Shown in pieces: positions 34,401 to 46,277 of a stretch of DNA of 64,000 nucleotides. The notes under the pieces were generated by a model that ran no database searches, was not told the DNA's origin, and saw nothing but the letters and a program-made list of their open reading frames with translations. The DNA comes from Dinochytrium kinnereticum (lineage: Eukaryota > Chytridiomycota > Chytridiomycetes > Chytridiales > Chytridiaceae), in assembly GCA_027604005.1 (NCBI GenBank), contig JADGJT010000007.1, positions 25,935 to 89,934 of the forward strand, written 5' to 3'. Each line of letters starts with the position of its first letter. Position 1 is the first letter of the stretch. Both the position numbers and the translations under genes were made by a program.

Positions 34401-37400
34401 GTCTGTTCTACAGAATTTTAAAGACTATGAGTTGGACATCTGCAATCAGAATCTTGAATTCCTCGTTCTCCCGACCACCTTTCAAGAGATTCTGGAGGCG
34501 GTTGAAGTCCACCGTTGTCTGAAAAATCATGACAATGATACAATGCGTCGCGTTTTCACGTTATGGGAATCAAGAGGTGTTGCGTTGCTAAAAGAGACAG
34601 GTTTCTCGAACTGCGAGAGAGTGTTTAGCTGTCGGCGTCTTTTATTCGACTGGCTCCTTTCCTCGTCTTCAACGCCGTCCCCAGTTATAGTTAACCATTT
34701 TGTTCAGTTCTTAACGACTTACTCTAAACAAGCAAGAGGCTCTGGGTACTTTCACCTGGCTCACACCTCACTGTTAAAGCTAAGGGCTTTACTTACGGAC
34801 CCGACGATGGCTGAGGTAGAGGAGTTAAAGTTATTGTGGGCACAGGGGAACAAGATGGCGGCTATAGATGCTTTAAGGGGAAAGATCAAGATGCTTAAGA
34901 AAAGTGAAGAGCAAAATCCGATGATAGGCAAACTTTACCTTCTATGCGCGAAGTGGGCTGATAATCTACGATCCACAACACCTGTTGAGATTCTCGGCAT
35001 GTACGATTCATCGCTTGAATACGAATCAAGAACTTCATCAGGGGATTTAAAAAGTCGAGGAAAGACGAGATTTAAATTCGCTGAATTCGCGGATCGTTAC
35101 TATCAGTCTTTGATCATGGATGAGTCGTACCTTTTATTAAGAAAATTGACAAAAGAGTTTGAGGATGCTCAAAAAAAACGGGGAAATATGCTAGATGAGA
35201 ATGAAATGAGGAAGAATAAGAAGGCTTTGCTGCGGTTGAAACTTGATAAAGATGAGTTGCTTGGGTATGAAACTGCGCTTCATGAGTGTTTGACAAAGGT
35301 GAGATGGGAGAATGGGGGGGAGACTACTGTTCGATTTAGTTGCCTAACTACTCGTTCAAAACATAGAGCATCCGAAATTACTTAAAATGCCTTCAGCAAT
35401 CCGACAACTGGAACCTAAGTATTTTCCGAGTCTGTACGCTCTGGTTCACAAACCCAGACGAGACTTCCATCTCCCACCTCCTCAAAACAGAATTCCCCCT
35501 GGTCCCAACCCATAAGTTTCTCGTGCTGATGTATCAACTCACCGCCCGGATGACAACCGAAAAGACCGAGTTTCAGACGATACTTAAATCCCTTGTTTAC
35601 AAAATCGCTATGGAGTATCCCAGTAGTAGCATGTACCAACTCCTTGCTTTGAGAAATAGTAGGTCGAGCACGAATTTGCCCGTCGCTGCCAAAATGCTTT
35701 TGGGGGAGCTTAAAGCGGGGGGGCTGGCGCTTTTTGATGATTTCGAGGCTTTAACGATAGCTTACAGTCATTTGGCGGAGTATACGGCAAAAGTAACAGG
35801 GTCTCGACAGAAGGTTGATATGAGGGGGAGTATGAAGTTGTCGACGGTGGATTTTTCAAGGCTGAATGTGCTTACGGCGAATAATTCTATAGAGGAGGAT
35901 AAGAACGCTCAAGAGGGGCCGAGGATTAAGGGGTTTAGGGACTTCTATTATTTAGTAGGGGGTATTAATTCGCCAAAGAGAATTTTTTGTTTGGGGACAG
36001 ATGGAAGGGAATATTCTCAGGTAGAAGAGGTTTTTATTGGGCCTTTTTTTTATTTTATTTTTTTGTTGCAGTTATTGCTTCTTTGTTTGGTTCTCTTTTC
36101 TTTTCGGATTTTTCTGTTGCTTCGATACTGAGTTTTTGCACCAAACATAGCTTCTAAAAGGCGGATCAGGTGAGACGACTCTTATCAAATCTCGTGATTC
36201 AGACTAATTACTCATTTCTATAAGACGATTTACGACAAGACGCTGTCCTTTCCAAAGTCTTTTCTATCCTTAATGTCCTTCTTAAGACCTCCAAGACTTC
36301 TGAACAACGAAACCTCCGACTTCGAACCTACAAAGTAATCCCTCTCGCCGATCGAGTTGGAGTGATTGAGTGGCTGGAGAATACAATGCCATTAGGGGAA
36401 TGTATTGCACAAGCTCATTCAAAGTATATATCGAGATAGTTGCTTTTCCTGAGAGAATTCCAGTCTTACACTATTTATTGTTAGGTCCTTTCCCGACGAG
36501 ATATCACTTGTTGAGGGCAGGAAACGCGTTATGAAAGAACACGAGGCTTCATCGAACCCGCAGTCTAAACTAAAAATTTTTGAAACCGTTGAACGGTTGA
36601 TAAGCCCGGTCCTGCATTTATTTTTTGTGGATACGTTTCAGGATCCTCATCGATGGTTAAAAAACAATCTCATTTGATTTCTTTCTCCTATGCCTATTAT
36701 ATATCTGTGGGGAGTTGGATGCTAACTTTCGTTGATGTTGATTTTTTTTGGGCGTCCGTAGGTATGAGAATAGGAAGTCTTTTACGAGGACGACTGCCAC
36801 TAGTTGTATGATTGGATGGGTTGTGGGACTGGGTGATCGACATCCTCAAAATATTTTGATTGATAAAAGGACAGGGGAGTTGATTCATATAGGTAGAAGT
36901 ACTTCATTTTCAAGTTCAAATGAATATCTCGTTTTGACGACATTACATTTATATTGATATTCTTAAAGACTTTGGGATTGCATTTGATAGTGGTCGTCTC
37001 TTATCTATACCCGAGCAAGTTCCTTTTCGTCTTACTAGGAATATTGTAGACGGTTTAGGGGTCCTCAAAACAGATGGGGCGTTCAAATTATGTTCAGTTG
37101 AAACCTTGAACGTAATCCGGAAATCTTCAGATGTTTTATTTGCGATTTTGGAGGTGCTTCGGTTTGACCCTTTGTATCAATGGTAATAGATATAATTCAT
37201 TAATATTTGTTTTATTTGAAGCTGGAGTCCTAAAAAAGTGCTTTTTTTGCATACATGCAATAGGAGGTCATCATCGAAAGGACGTATTTCGGACACTTCA
37301 AGCCAGTCGAATGATGCGGAAAGGGCTTTGTTGGGGGTAAAGCGTAAAGTCACGTCTAATCTTGGAATGGATTGCCAAGTAAACGAGCTGATTGCGACGG

Positions 37401-37507
37401 CGACTGACAAAAGTCTATTAAGTAAGATGTATTCAGGATGGTAAGGACGCTTTTGCTATTTGGAAAATTATACCTAACATTTGGTTCGCAGGCAGGGATG
37501 GTTATAA
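28445..37507 (+). CDS. TEL1: TEL1/ATM checkpoint kinase (PIKK family)
   Basis: A very long gene of about 15 exons, predicted product near 2,700 residues. The N-terminus carries a TAN-like motif (LISQKVTERQQSYDRVAEIL). The middle is helical repeat and FAT domain. The kinase domain follows from about 35880: IKGFRDFYYLVGG, LLKGGSDDLRQDAVLSKVF, YKVIPLADRVGVIEWLE, VVGLGDRHPQNILID and DFGIAFDSG. Then come EQVPFRLTRNIVDGLG and the FATC ending VNELIATATDKSLLSKMYSG joined over an intron to W-QGWL. The combination of TAN, VVGLGDRHPQN and this FATC ending points to Tel1/ATM rather than ATR, TOR or DNA-PK. Role: sensing double-strand breaks and maintaining telomeres in the nucleus. The stop is 4 bases from the thymidylate kinase stop on the other strand. 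Exon joins are in frame wherever I checked. Confidence 0.92.
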
Positions 37508-37511
37508 GCCA

Positions 37512-38646
37512 TCAGTCGAGTGCCGGCCAAAGGAGGTCGAGGGGGGTATTTTGCTTCTTCGCCATAACATCTTTGACATCCTCGAGAATTCTACTCGCAA
37601 GCGCCTCCTTATCCATACTTGCATCATAAACCTTTATTTGGAAATCAGCAAAAAGGATAAAACAGCAAAAAAAGATGAATTAAAAATAAAGCAATCACGC
37701 GATGATCAGTTTGCCCCGCCCCGCCTTATAGCTTAGAAAGAAACAAAGCAAAGAAAACAAACGAAACCAAAAAGTAAAAAAGCACTCGAGAGAAGAGAGA
37801 GAGAAAAAGCAAACTAACCTTCCAAGTGTCATCTCTCAGCTTCATAAAAGTTTTCCGAACCTTCTCCTGAAACACCTCCGTTTCATACCTTTCTTCCCCA
37901 AACTGGCCCCGCGAACTGGTGAGATTGACGGAGGTGTCTAGAAACAAGACAATGTCTGGCTTAAGGATTCCCGAATCAACACTTTTACACCATGCCCAAG
38001 ATAGATGGTTTGACTGCTTTGCCATGGTGTATGCAACGCCTGAGTAAGCGTATCGATCCATGATGACTGATTTTCCAGATTTAAGTGTTTTTTCTAGTGA
38101 TGCCCTAATGGAAATGACGATAATTAGACAAAGAAGAAGAAAAAAATGGTGATAAAGCCAACACTGATCTAAATCAAAAAGACATAGCAAATGAAAGGTA
38201 TTTTTTTCACTTCTTAAAGCGAAATATCTTTCTTCAACATCATAAATGCCCGCTTTCCCTTGCCTAGATCAGTCCACATATTTTACCACAAAGATTAATA
38301 GGTGGGTGTGGCCGTCGGGAGAGGGGTGCGTTTGAATATCGCTTCACTTTGCTTACATGGCCTCTGATCTATTTACAGCAAATAGCATATGGATTGTTCG
38401 ATCATCTACATCAGCTTTGCTCTTTAGGTATTCGTCAATGATTGCGCCTGTTTTTGTTGACCTGTCTGCATGGATTGAAGATGTTAGGGTCTTGGGTGGT
38501 GTGGAGGCAGCCCTGCCTGGAAATCGCCTGATCTCTGCAGCGTTGGGGTTGTTCAGTATCGAGCAGATGCTCTCCTTTAGCATCTGACATTGAGTTGACT
38601 TTCCAGAGCGGTCGATGCCCTCCAGGGCAATCAGCATGCCTCGCAT
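37512..38646 (-). CDS. CDC8: Thymidylate kinase (dTMP kinase)
   Basis: Exons 38646-38517, 38465-38357, 38104-37819 and 37631-37512 give exactly 214 residues, the normal family size. The P-loop is LEGIDRSGKSTQ. FPDRSTKTGAIIDEYL appears once a 51-nt GC-AG intron is removed. Next are DVDDRTIHMLF, NRSEAMASLEKTLKSG, the catalytic VIMDRYAYSGVAYT, the lid RGQFGEERYE and a final KVYDASMD. The usual Trp of the ANRWE motif is Ser here. The enzyme phosphorylates dTMP to dTDP with ATP, needed for dTTP supply. An upstream in-frame ATG (38790) would add a basic, Ser/Arg-rich leader that could serve mitochondrial import. Its 3' end practically abuts TEL1. Confidence 0.93.
38466..38516 (-). other. 51-nt GC-AG intron in thymidylate kinase
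   Basis: The coding strand reads CCAG then GCAGGG..., ending CATGCAG. Removing the 51 bases converts FPG-R plus 17 unrelated residues into FPDRSTKTG, the conserved dTMP-binding segment. There is no GT donor here that gives this product. Because 51 is a multiple of three and the intron has no stop, retention would yield a 17-residue insertion. Confidence 0.8.
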
Positions 38647-39656
38647 GGGTAAGGAATTGTCCGAGACCTTGAGTTGTCTGGTGTGACCTGTCCGTCTGAA
38701 TGCAGGCGTCGAACGCGTTGACGGCTGGATGGGCGATGGATGCCAGCAGATGAAGGGCAGAAAAACACTGGCATTCCGAGACATGCGCAAGTATCTTGCA
38801 TTATCGACTTTGCTTTGTCCTTCACCAGTCCAGTGATGGTTCTGTTGATGATTGACTGATGCGAGATGAAGCTTACTGCGATCAATGCAGCTGGCAATTG
38901 CAGTTGAAAGTCAACCACGTTTTTTTCTAGTGCGTGATCAGCTTGAAAATGAGTGGCGGCATCATTAGGTGCATGCATTGATGGTTATTCCAGTAGTTGG
39001 TTGGTGTTTGTTCATTTTATTGACTTTGCTTCTTTATAAGGCACCATCCCCTCTCGCGCTGCATTGATTGGCAGAGTCTGTTGTGTGATGCTTGTTAAAG
39101 GGCTTCTTTTGTCTTTTCGTCGTTGCGCTGGTGGAGAGTGTTGGGCATGGACTTGGTTAAGCAGTCTTTAATGAAGCATCCAAGTATTTGACAAAAATAA
39201 AGAGTGAATAAACGTGCATGTACATCGGCATTGTTTTATTCTTCTTTGGAAAGAGTCGCTGCAATCGATACCAGCGCAGGGGTCACGCCGCCACAGCCAA
39301 CCTTCTTCCACGCGTCATACATCTCGCAGGCAGAGGAACGTAACCGGCATAAGCCATGCAGCCAACACGCGTCCTCCTCGTTCACCCTTCAGCCTTCAAC
39401 CGCTAACCAAACCGCGACCAGCGCAACCGGCACGTCGCCCAACCCCATGTCGTTTGTTTCCAGAAGCCCTTTGAAAAGTCAGCCGCCGATTGATTCGCAG
39501 TGCAACCATCGAATCCATTCTGGACAACCTCCACTCAGGGCGTTCTCCCTTCCTCAAAAGCACACTTTGCGTTGATTCTCCTCCCCCCTCCTCTTCGATC
39601 CATCCATCCATCCGTCCATCCGTCCTGTCTGAACATCTTTGAGGCTGTCTGTGAAT
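38647..39656. promoter_or_regulatory. Shared upstream region of thymidylate kinase and the glycosidase gene
   Basis: One kilobase between divergent starts with no convincing gene. A TTTATAAGG TATA-like element lies near 39037-39045. A pyrimidine-rich tract with CCAT/CCGT tetranucleotides (39575-39625) lies just upstream of the glycosidase start, a common fungal promoter feature. The short ORFs here have no family character. Confidence 0.45.
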
Positions 39657-41899
39657 ATGCGTTTGACGGTCATCGCTGCTTCTTTCGCGGCCGCCCTTGC
39701 TGGTGGTGTGGGCTTGGTCTCGGCCGGTGAGTGTTTTTCGCTGATGCTGCATGTGGTTGTGGGTGAGGTGGAGATGGAGGATCGGAGCGATCGTGATTGT
39801 CCATGAGTGCACTTTTAAAGTCGTCTGGAAGGAGGGTGGGGGGTGCTGCAGTAGCGTTGATTGATCGCTAGGTGCGGGAGACAGGCTGCTTCCACCCTTG
39901 AGGCAACTTTTAACTTACTTTGTCTGCTTAAAGCCCTCTTCGAACCTCCCAATGGGCGTCTCTACCTATCCATCTGGCACGAGAATGGCAATCCCTCTGC
40001 TTCCCAACCATATCTCGTCAAGGACTCGCCGGTCAACACCAACCTCCGTCTGGGACGCAATGCCTCGTCCTATCAGTACGCTCAGTACATCCCACTCGAC
40101 ATCATCCCAGAGTCTGGAGAGAGAAACACTGGAGACCTTTCCAGCTTGGAGAGGACTGATACGGATGCTTTCTTTTTTCTGACTGTTTACCCTACCGAGT
40201 CGGGTGGGTTTGGGACCATAACGGATCGAGATGTTGAGGATCTGGCTGATCAGCTTTACAATGTACGTGACGGGTCCTTGTCAAGACTGTTAACTGATGT
40301 GCATTTTTCGATTGCTTAGATCACGGCTCCGGATCGCTCCAACCGAAGGGTCTTCCTGAGGCTTTACCCTGAGATGAACGGTGAGCCACCGCCTTTGTAT
40401 TTTCGTTTCTGACTCTCGCCTCCTTTGGGCCTGCAGGCAACTGGTACCCAAGGTGGCACGGCCGTCCCATCCAGTACCGCAGGGAATGGAGAAGGGTTTA
40501 CGACGCGGTTGTTCGCAGAGGCGCCAAAAGCAATGTTGCTTTTGTCTGGTAAAGAATCCCCAGATGACCTCCACACCTCTCTGACCAACACGTTCGAATG
40601 AATTTAGGGCCCCAAACTATGGTGTTGGATACCCGTATGGAGCAGCATCGTCGGATCCTTCTCGCCCTTCGAACCAGTTCCCGAACGAGACCGAGTTTAG
40701 AGCTTTGGACACCACCGGCGACGGGGCTGTTACTGTTGGGGATGATCCGTTCTCGCCTTTTTACCCGGGAGATGATGTTGTTGATTGGGTTGGATTGAGC
40801 GTTTACTTTAAACGTGAGTATATTATTTCTGGTTCTCTCTCTCTTTTTTTGTTGGGTTGTTGAGCATATTTTCTTTTTTACCTTTTCTTTCGATCGCTTC
40901 TAAGTTTTCCTTTCTTTTACTTTTCTAATATTGTTGCATCGGGTTGGATTTCCAGCTTTCCAAAACTTGAACGAGAACCGTGTTCCTCCCTCTGGCCAAT
41001 TCGAAAGATGTGAGTTTTTCTTATCAAGTTTTGCCTACTGGCCTCTTCGGTTCTTTTGTTGATTCATGTTTTGCTGGTGCTCATCTGCCAATATGCTCCT
41101 TTTTTCAGATATGACTTTAGAGGGGCAGGCCAATGCTGTAAACTTCTACGATATTTACGCTCGCGCAAAGAACAAGCCTTTCATGGTACAATCCCCCTTC
41201 TCATTTTAAATTTTTCTTCTTCTCTTCTTCTTTTGGAGTTGAGAAATTCATGGGACAATAATCTCTCAGTCACTTGCTTTCTACAGTCAGACCAATCTAA
41301 TGCTACTTATTTTTATGTTTACTAGATCTCCGAGTCCGGTGCTGCCTTTGGCCTGGACGACCGCCGTGTCGTCGGTGGCACACCCGTTCCCATCACCTGC
41401 TGTGTTTCGCGAACTGAGGTTTTCCAGCCGTTCTGGAGGGAGTACGTGACCAACCCGCAGACGTTTGACCGATACCCTCTCATGAAGATGATCAATCTTT
41501 TTGGTTCGTAAAGTTTTTTTAATTGCACTACCCCTGAAGCTTGTTCTCACACCCTCTCTCTTATTGATCGCAGAGCATTTGAAGGAGGACGACCTTTTCC
41601 TTCGCGATTTCCGTATCACGGCCAACACATCGATGCAAGGTGATGATGCCGTCTTGGCTGCGTTCAGGACGGATCTTACGGCAGTTGCCGATCGATACAT
41701 TTGGGCAAACTTCACCGTCAGGGGTGCTGTGCCAGGCCCTTCGGCCTCGGCGACGGTCACTGCATCTGGGACATCTCAGCCTACAAGTGCTTCAACTACT
41801 GCTGCCACGTCCAGGACGGGTGGGGCGAGTGCGTTGATTAGCGGAGTGATGGGAGTTGTTGCTGGAGTTGTCTTTTCTGTTGTTTCCGCGTTTATGTGA
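39657..41899 (+). CDS. GH26-like secreted glycoside hydrolase, GPI-anchored
   Basis: Exon 1 (39657-39726) encodes a clean signal peptide, MRLTVIAASFAAALAGGVGL. A 207-nt intron leads in matching phase to ALFEPPNGRLYLSIWHENG. The fold follows: NLRLGRNASSYQYAQYIPL, FLRLYPEMNGNWYP with the likely acid/base Glu, YRREWRRVYDAVVRRGAKSN, NVAFVWAPN, DWVGLSVYF, and PFMISESGAAFG with the likely nucleophile Glu. This arrangement resembles beta-mannanase-type GH26 and related TIM-barrel enzymes. The C-terminus is Ser/Thr-rich and ends in a hydrophobic stretch (ALISGVMGVVAGVVFSVV), the pattern of a GPI-anchor signal. Expected at the cell surface acting on a wall or environmental polysaccharide; the substrate cannot be told. 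Assignment to GH26 is by motif memory only. Confidence 0.75.
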
Positions 41900-42678
41900 T
41901 AGTGCTGCCCTTCCGTTTGCTGTTTCTCCCCATGTTTCTCCAGCGCAGCTGCACGCATTTTCACGCAGTTTTTTCAATAAAGAAGGAACGCGCACAATCC
42001 GCAGAGCAGGCCACCTCCACCTCCAGTTGTTTCTTTGTTTTTTCTTCATCAGGTCCAAGTGGCATCGCGCGCGGATAAAAGACAGGGCCAACGTGGGTTT
42101 CAAATCTTCGGTCTGCCTGTTTTCGGGGTGTGTCCAGTCGAGTGTGACGGACTCTCTGCCCTGTTGCACACCGCACCCAGTGCGAGAAAAATTACCTCTC
42201 ACCGACTGGATTAGAGGGGCAGAGCCGCACACTTCACCCCCATCGCACCAGCGGAGACGACGACGACGGCCGACGGGCACGCATCGCTGCTTCTTCCATC
42301 GCATCCACCTGCATTCTACACAGACGGCGAGCGAGGGCCGCTGCTTTCATCTGTTGTCTCAACCGTCTGCTCGGACTGAGGCCAACCCTTCTTGCGCCAG
42401 CCAAGGGTGCGTGCCAATCCATCCATCCTTCCGTCCGTCCAAGTCCTCCGTCTGCAAGGTCCAACAAAACACCTCATCGATCCGGCCCCCCCTCGGTCAA
42501 ATACTGCTCAGAAAGCGGTTACCTATCGCCTCATCCTTCTTTTCTCTCCAAGCATTACCAGCTAGGGCGATCGGGTTGTCATCCCCCCCCCCGCCATCAC
42601 ATCCGATCCCACAACAACCATCCCGCTAGACAGACCCTTTTTATCCCTTGAAACGTAGAAAACCACCGTCAAGAAATC
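41900..42678. promoter_or_regulatory. Intergenic region between glycosidase and CTD phosphatase genes
   Basis: The first part is the 3' end of the glycosidase gene, with an AATAAA at 41976-41981. The rest is C- and T-rich (CCATCC and CCCCCC tracts near 42415-42440 and 42580-42590), typical of a fungal promoter and 5' UTR for the gene starting at 42679. The long ORF at 41856-42629 has a low-complexity, compositionally driven product and is not supported as a gene. Confidence 0.5.
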
Positions 42679-45600
42679 ATGTCCGTCGATCCCCACGCCT
42701 CATACTCTTCCGTCCCGCCCACCTCACCCAAGATCAAGCTGGACATTCGACCACCACAGAGAACAGATTCGGTGTCTCACCCTGTGAATGCGGCTGCTCT
42801 GCTCGCTTCCATCCAGTCCTCGACCTCATCGTCGCCGACCGCGACGTCTCCATTGCTTGTGAATGCGGATCCGGCTTGGGGTGCTGGGGGGGGAGTGAAT
42901 GGGTATGGATTGGAGCAGCGTGAGTGTTCTTTTTTATTATTATTATTATTATTCCTCTCTCTTCTTCGCTGTTCCGTATCTGTAGTTTCTTTGCGAGCAT
43001 GCATGTTGCCTGTAGAAAGGTGTATTGGTTCGGTGTCTCCTTGGCGAGGCTTGATGAGATTATACGCAAGGCCCCGTTTCTTCCTTTTTTGAAATGGGTG
43101 TCTGGGCCTGCGAATGACGGTCATGATGCGATGATTCGTGGGCTGCGGTGGGTGCAGTGTGCCGTGTGGAGGAGGAAAGGACGCTCGCTGCTTGGACGTT
43201 GATTTTTGTTGATCGGCGTCGATTAGTTACCGTCTAAGCGCTGCTGCTTGCAACGACGGTTTTGGAACTCCGCTGCATGCGATCGCTCAGTTTATCCGCC
43301 TGCCAAAGGAGGTGTGTGCCCTGTCGTGTGTGCGGGAGTGCTGTCATGACGCGAACATCTCCGACTGAACCACTGGACCGTCTTGATGCTCGGAGCTCCA
43401 AATCAGCGAGAACTGTTACCTCTTGAGAAGAGGTCATGCTTTTTCGCCACGTTTTTCTGGTGGAGATTTTGAAGACGCGCAGCATCGCGTCGTTGTCATT
43501 GATTCTTGCTGCGTCCTTTGCTTTTGGTTGGCTTTCAACTCCTATCGATATCCCCTCATCTTATCTATTCCCCGCCCGCCTCTCTCTGCGTCTTTTTTGA
43601 GAAAAAAAAACCTCATCGCTCTCGCATTCCTCCACCTTCCACTCTCTCTGGCTAGCCGCAGTTACGCCTGCGACACCCCCTCCCCTTCACGCACTCTCAG
43701 TTTTTCACACATTTATTCGGGCCTCTTCTGCGTTGCTCTGTTCCTGTGAACGTCAGTCAACTGCGCAAGTGCTGCAGCCAGAGAGAAAGAGAGGACCTCT
43801 TTGCTATTTCTTTTATCACTTGGCGTCGCCGCTGGTGTCTCTGGAGATTCAGGTTGATTACCGCTTGCTTGCTTGCTTGCTTGCTTGAGTGCCTCAGACA
43901 ATGACTGGATGGATTGGGAGGGAGAGGGGCATGCGAGGGTTGAGGCTGGCTGGATTGTTGCATCGCTGGATGACCTCTTCTGCCCGTCTCTACAGACCTT
44001 CTCTCTGCTGCTGCTGCTGTCTGCTGTTGTGCCATTCGCTGACTGTCTTCTCCCTCCGCTTTCTCCCCACACCCTCCCACCCCAATCAACACCACCGCCA
44101 ACCCACCACACCCCACCCCACCCCACCACTCGACCTGCTGGCGTCCATCATCGACTGTCTCTGGCGATGCCTTCATCGCATCCGTCGCATCATTTGTTGC
44201 TGCTGCTGGCCTCTTTAATGGTTTGTTTGACCCTCCAAAATTTAACAAAACATTTTTGCGGTGCTTGCTGCTGCTGTTGCCTGTCGTTTCGCATTCCGAC
44301 CCGCCTGCTGCCCACGACGACGACGACGACGACGACGCTGCCGCTGCTGCTGCCGACGGCCGTCACCGCACCGCATTGCTCGCCTTCACCGTCCTGCAAT
44401 CGCATTGGCGTCACCCCTCTGTCCTGTGCTGTCTGTCCGTCCTCCCTTGCCGTTTGCTTTCACACGCATCCTGGCTTTGGAAACGCTCCGTCCTCTGCCC
44501 ACCCGTCCATTTGACGTTGTTGACGCTGTCATCAAACCTTTCCACTCACCCATCCTTCTCTGTTCAACGCTCGTCATCATACATTCATTCATCCTCCGCC
44601 GATAACTTTTGACTGCAGGCACTGTCACGGCATCCCAACCGCCTGCCATCCAGCCCATGACCCTTTCCACCGGAGTCACCGGCACCCGACCGTCTGGCGC
44701 CGTCGTCATCCCATCTGCCTCCGTCGCTCCCATCGCCCCTCATCCCACCTCCACCGATTCCAAGCACTCCGACATCACCACCTCACGCATGGCACACACT
44801 CAGCAGCAGCCCGCTCAGGGCGGTAGGAGGAAGGGAGGAGAGGTGATGAGAGAGTGGAGACGGAGCCTGGCGAACTTGTTTAGGTGCTGCGCGCCTGGCA
44901 TGCCTGGCTCCTCTTCCACCTCGTACCCCTCCTCCGCCGCCGCTTCGCCCACTGGTCCACAGACCGCCTCGACACCTATCACACTCTCTGTGAGAGGCGA
45001 AGACGTCAAGTTGCATCATCAACAACATGCTTCCTCCAATTCATCCGCTACCGCCACTGAAGCCCATGAGCTTCTTCCCACCAAGATCCTTCCAGCCGCA
45101 CCCCTTGTTCCCGTTCCTCCAGCTGCTACAGTGCCTCCGCCTGTTCCGGCCGCGCAGTCTATCATTACGAGCGTGGCGCCGGCTGCTGAGCCTGTGGATC
45201 GACAGGCGGCGAAGGAAGGTTTGGCGGCGTTGGCTGCTGCCGCTCAGGCTGCGGCTGCGGCGGCTCAGGTGCAACCTCAACCTCAAGCTGCTGCTGGGGC
45301 CCCGCGGGGAACGGCTTTTAAGAATTTCCGTCAGGTTGGTTTCCCTTTGTTGGTTTTTTTTCTGGCCGTTGCTGTTCTGCCAATGCCTTTTGTTTTCTTC
45401 CAGACTGACTTTTTTTTTTCTGGTGACAGGATAAGAAATGGTTGTTGCCCCCGCTTTTGGATGAGGATGTTGGTAAAAAATGCCTTGTTCTTGATCTTGA
45501 TGAAACGCTTGTTCACAGTTCGTTCAAGGTGGGTTTTGCTCGCTGTTTTTTTTTTTTGTGACCTGCCACGTTTCTTTTTGGTTCGTGAGTAACTCTGATC

Positions 45601-46277
45601 CATGTCTCCTTCCAGGCTGTACCCAACGCCGACTTTATCATCCCCGTTGAGATTGATGGACAGATTCACAATGTGTTTGTCTTGAAGCGGCCTGGAGTTG
45701 ATGTCTTTTTGCAGAGGCTTGGGAAGCAGTTTGAGGTTGTGGTGTTCACTGCTAGTTTGTCCAAGGTAAGGACAGGGTGGCTGCTTGTGTTATTTGGCCT
45801 CTGCCTTTGCTGTTTTGACCGCCACGCGTGAGGCTTGCTGTGCTGACGATTTTATTTTTCCTTCGTTCTCATCTTTAGTACGCCGACCCTGTCTTGGACA
45901 TGCTTGACAAACACCGCGTCGTTCAGCACAGACTTTTTAGAGAGGCTTGCCTTCATCACAAGGGCAACTACGTGAAGGTAACTATCAATGCCCTCCAAGT
46001 CTACTGTATCCTTTGCTCCTATTGCATAGCCCTTAACCGTTGTGTATCCAAACCATATTTACAGGATCTCGGCCAGCTTGGGCGTGACCTGAAAGACGTG
46101 ATTATCTTGGACAACTCTCCCGCCTCGTACATCTTCCACCCCACCAACGCGGTTCCCATCTCGAGCTGGTTTAACGACCCGAACGATACTGAGCTCCTTG
46201 ACCTCATTCCTTTCCTGGAGGACCTTAAGATGGTGGATGATGTGATGGCTGTGTTGGCGAATGATTTTAGCGAGTGA
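42679..46277 (+). CDS. CTD small phosphatase / Psr1-like HAD phosphatase
   Basis: The catalytic part is certain. Exons encode [35 protein letters not shown] with the DxDx(T/V) nucleophile motif, [39 protein letters not shown] and [20 protein letters not shown]. They end with [20 protein letters not shown] and [20 protein letters not shown], closing at 46277. The N-terminal region is long and disordered (Ala/Pro/Ser/Gln) and contains [14 protein letters not shown]. Its double Cys could be palmitoylated as in yeast Psr1/Psr2. The first exon (42679 to about 42920, [11 protein letters not shown]...) joins in phase to the exon starting near 44619, leaving a 1.7-kb intron. Alternatively, translation starts within the exon after 44619. 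Expected Ser/Thr phosphatase at the plasma membrane or nucleus. Confidence 0.85.
42921..44618 (+). other. Putative 1.7-kb intron or alternative promoter
   Basis: A GTGAGT donor after GYGLEQ and a CTGCAG acceptor are phase-compatible. The stretch is very different from the usual 30-100 nt introns here. It contains ATT repeats (42935-42952), GCTT repeats (43861-43884), CACCC repeats (44105-44125) and CGA repeats (44318-44338), and no supported coding sequence. Confidence 0.55.
43861..43884. repeat. GCTT tetranucleotide repeat
   Basis: About five to six tandem GCTT units in the putative long intron. Confidence 0.75.

Noticed and set aside
41856..42629. 257-codon ORF upstream of the phosphatase
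   Set aside because: Compositionally driven by C- and T-rich promoter sequence; overlaps the 3' UTR of the glycosidase gene.
43873..44514. Ser/Pro/His-rich ORF in the long phosphatase intron
   Set aside because: Low-complexity, C/T-rich sequence open in several frames. No domain or splice logic supports it.
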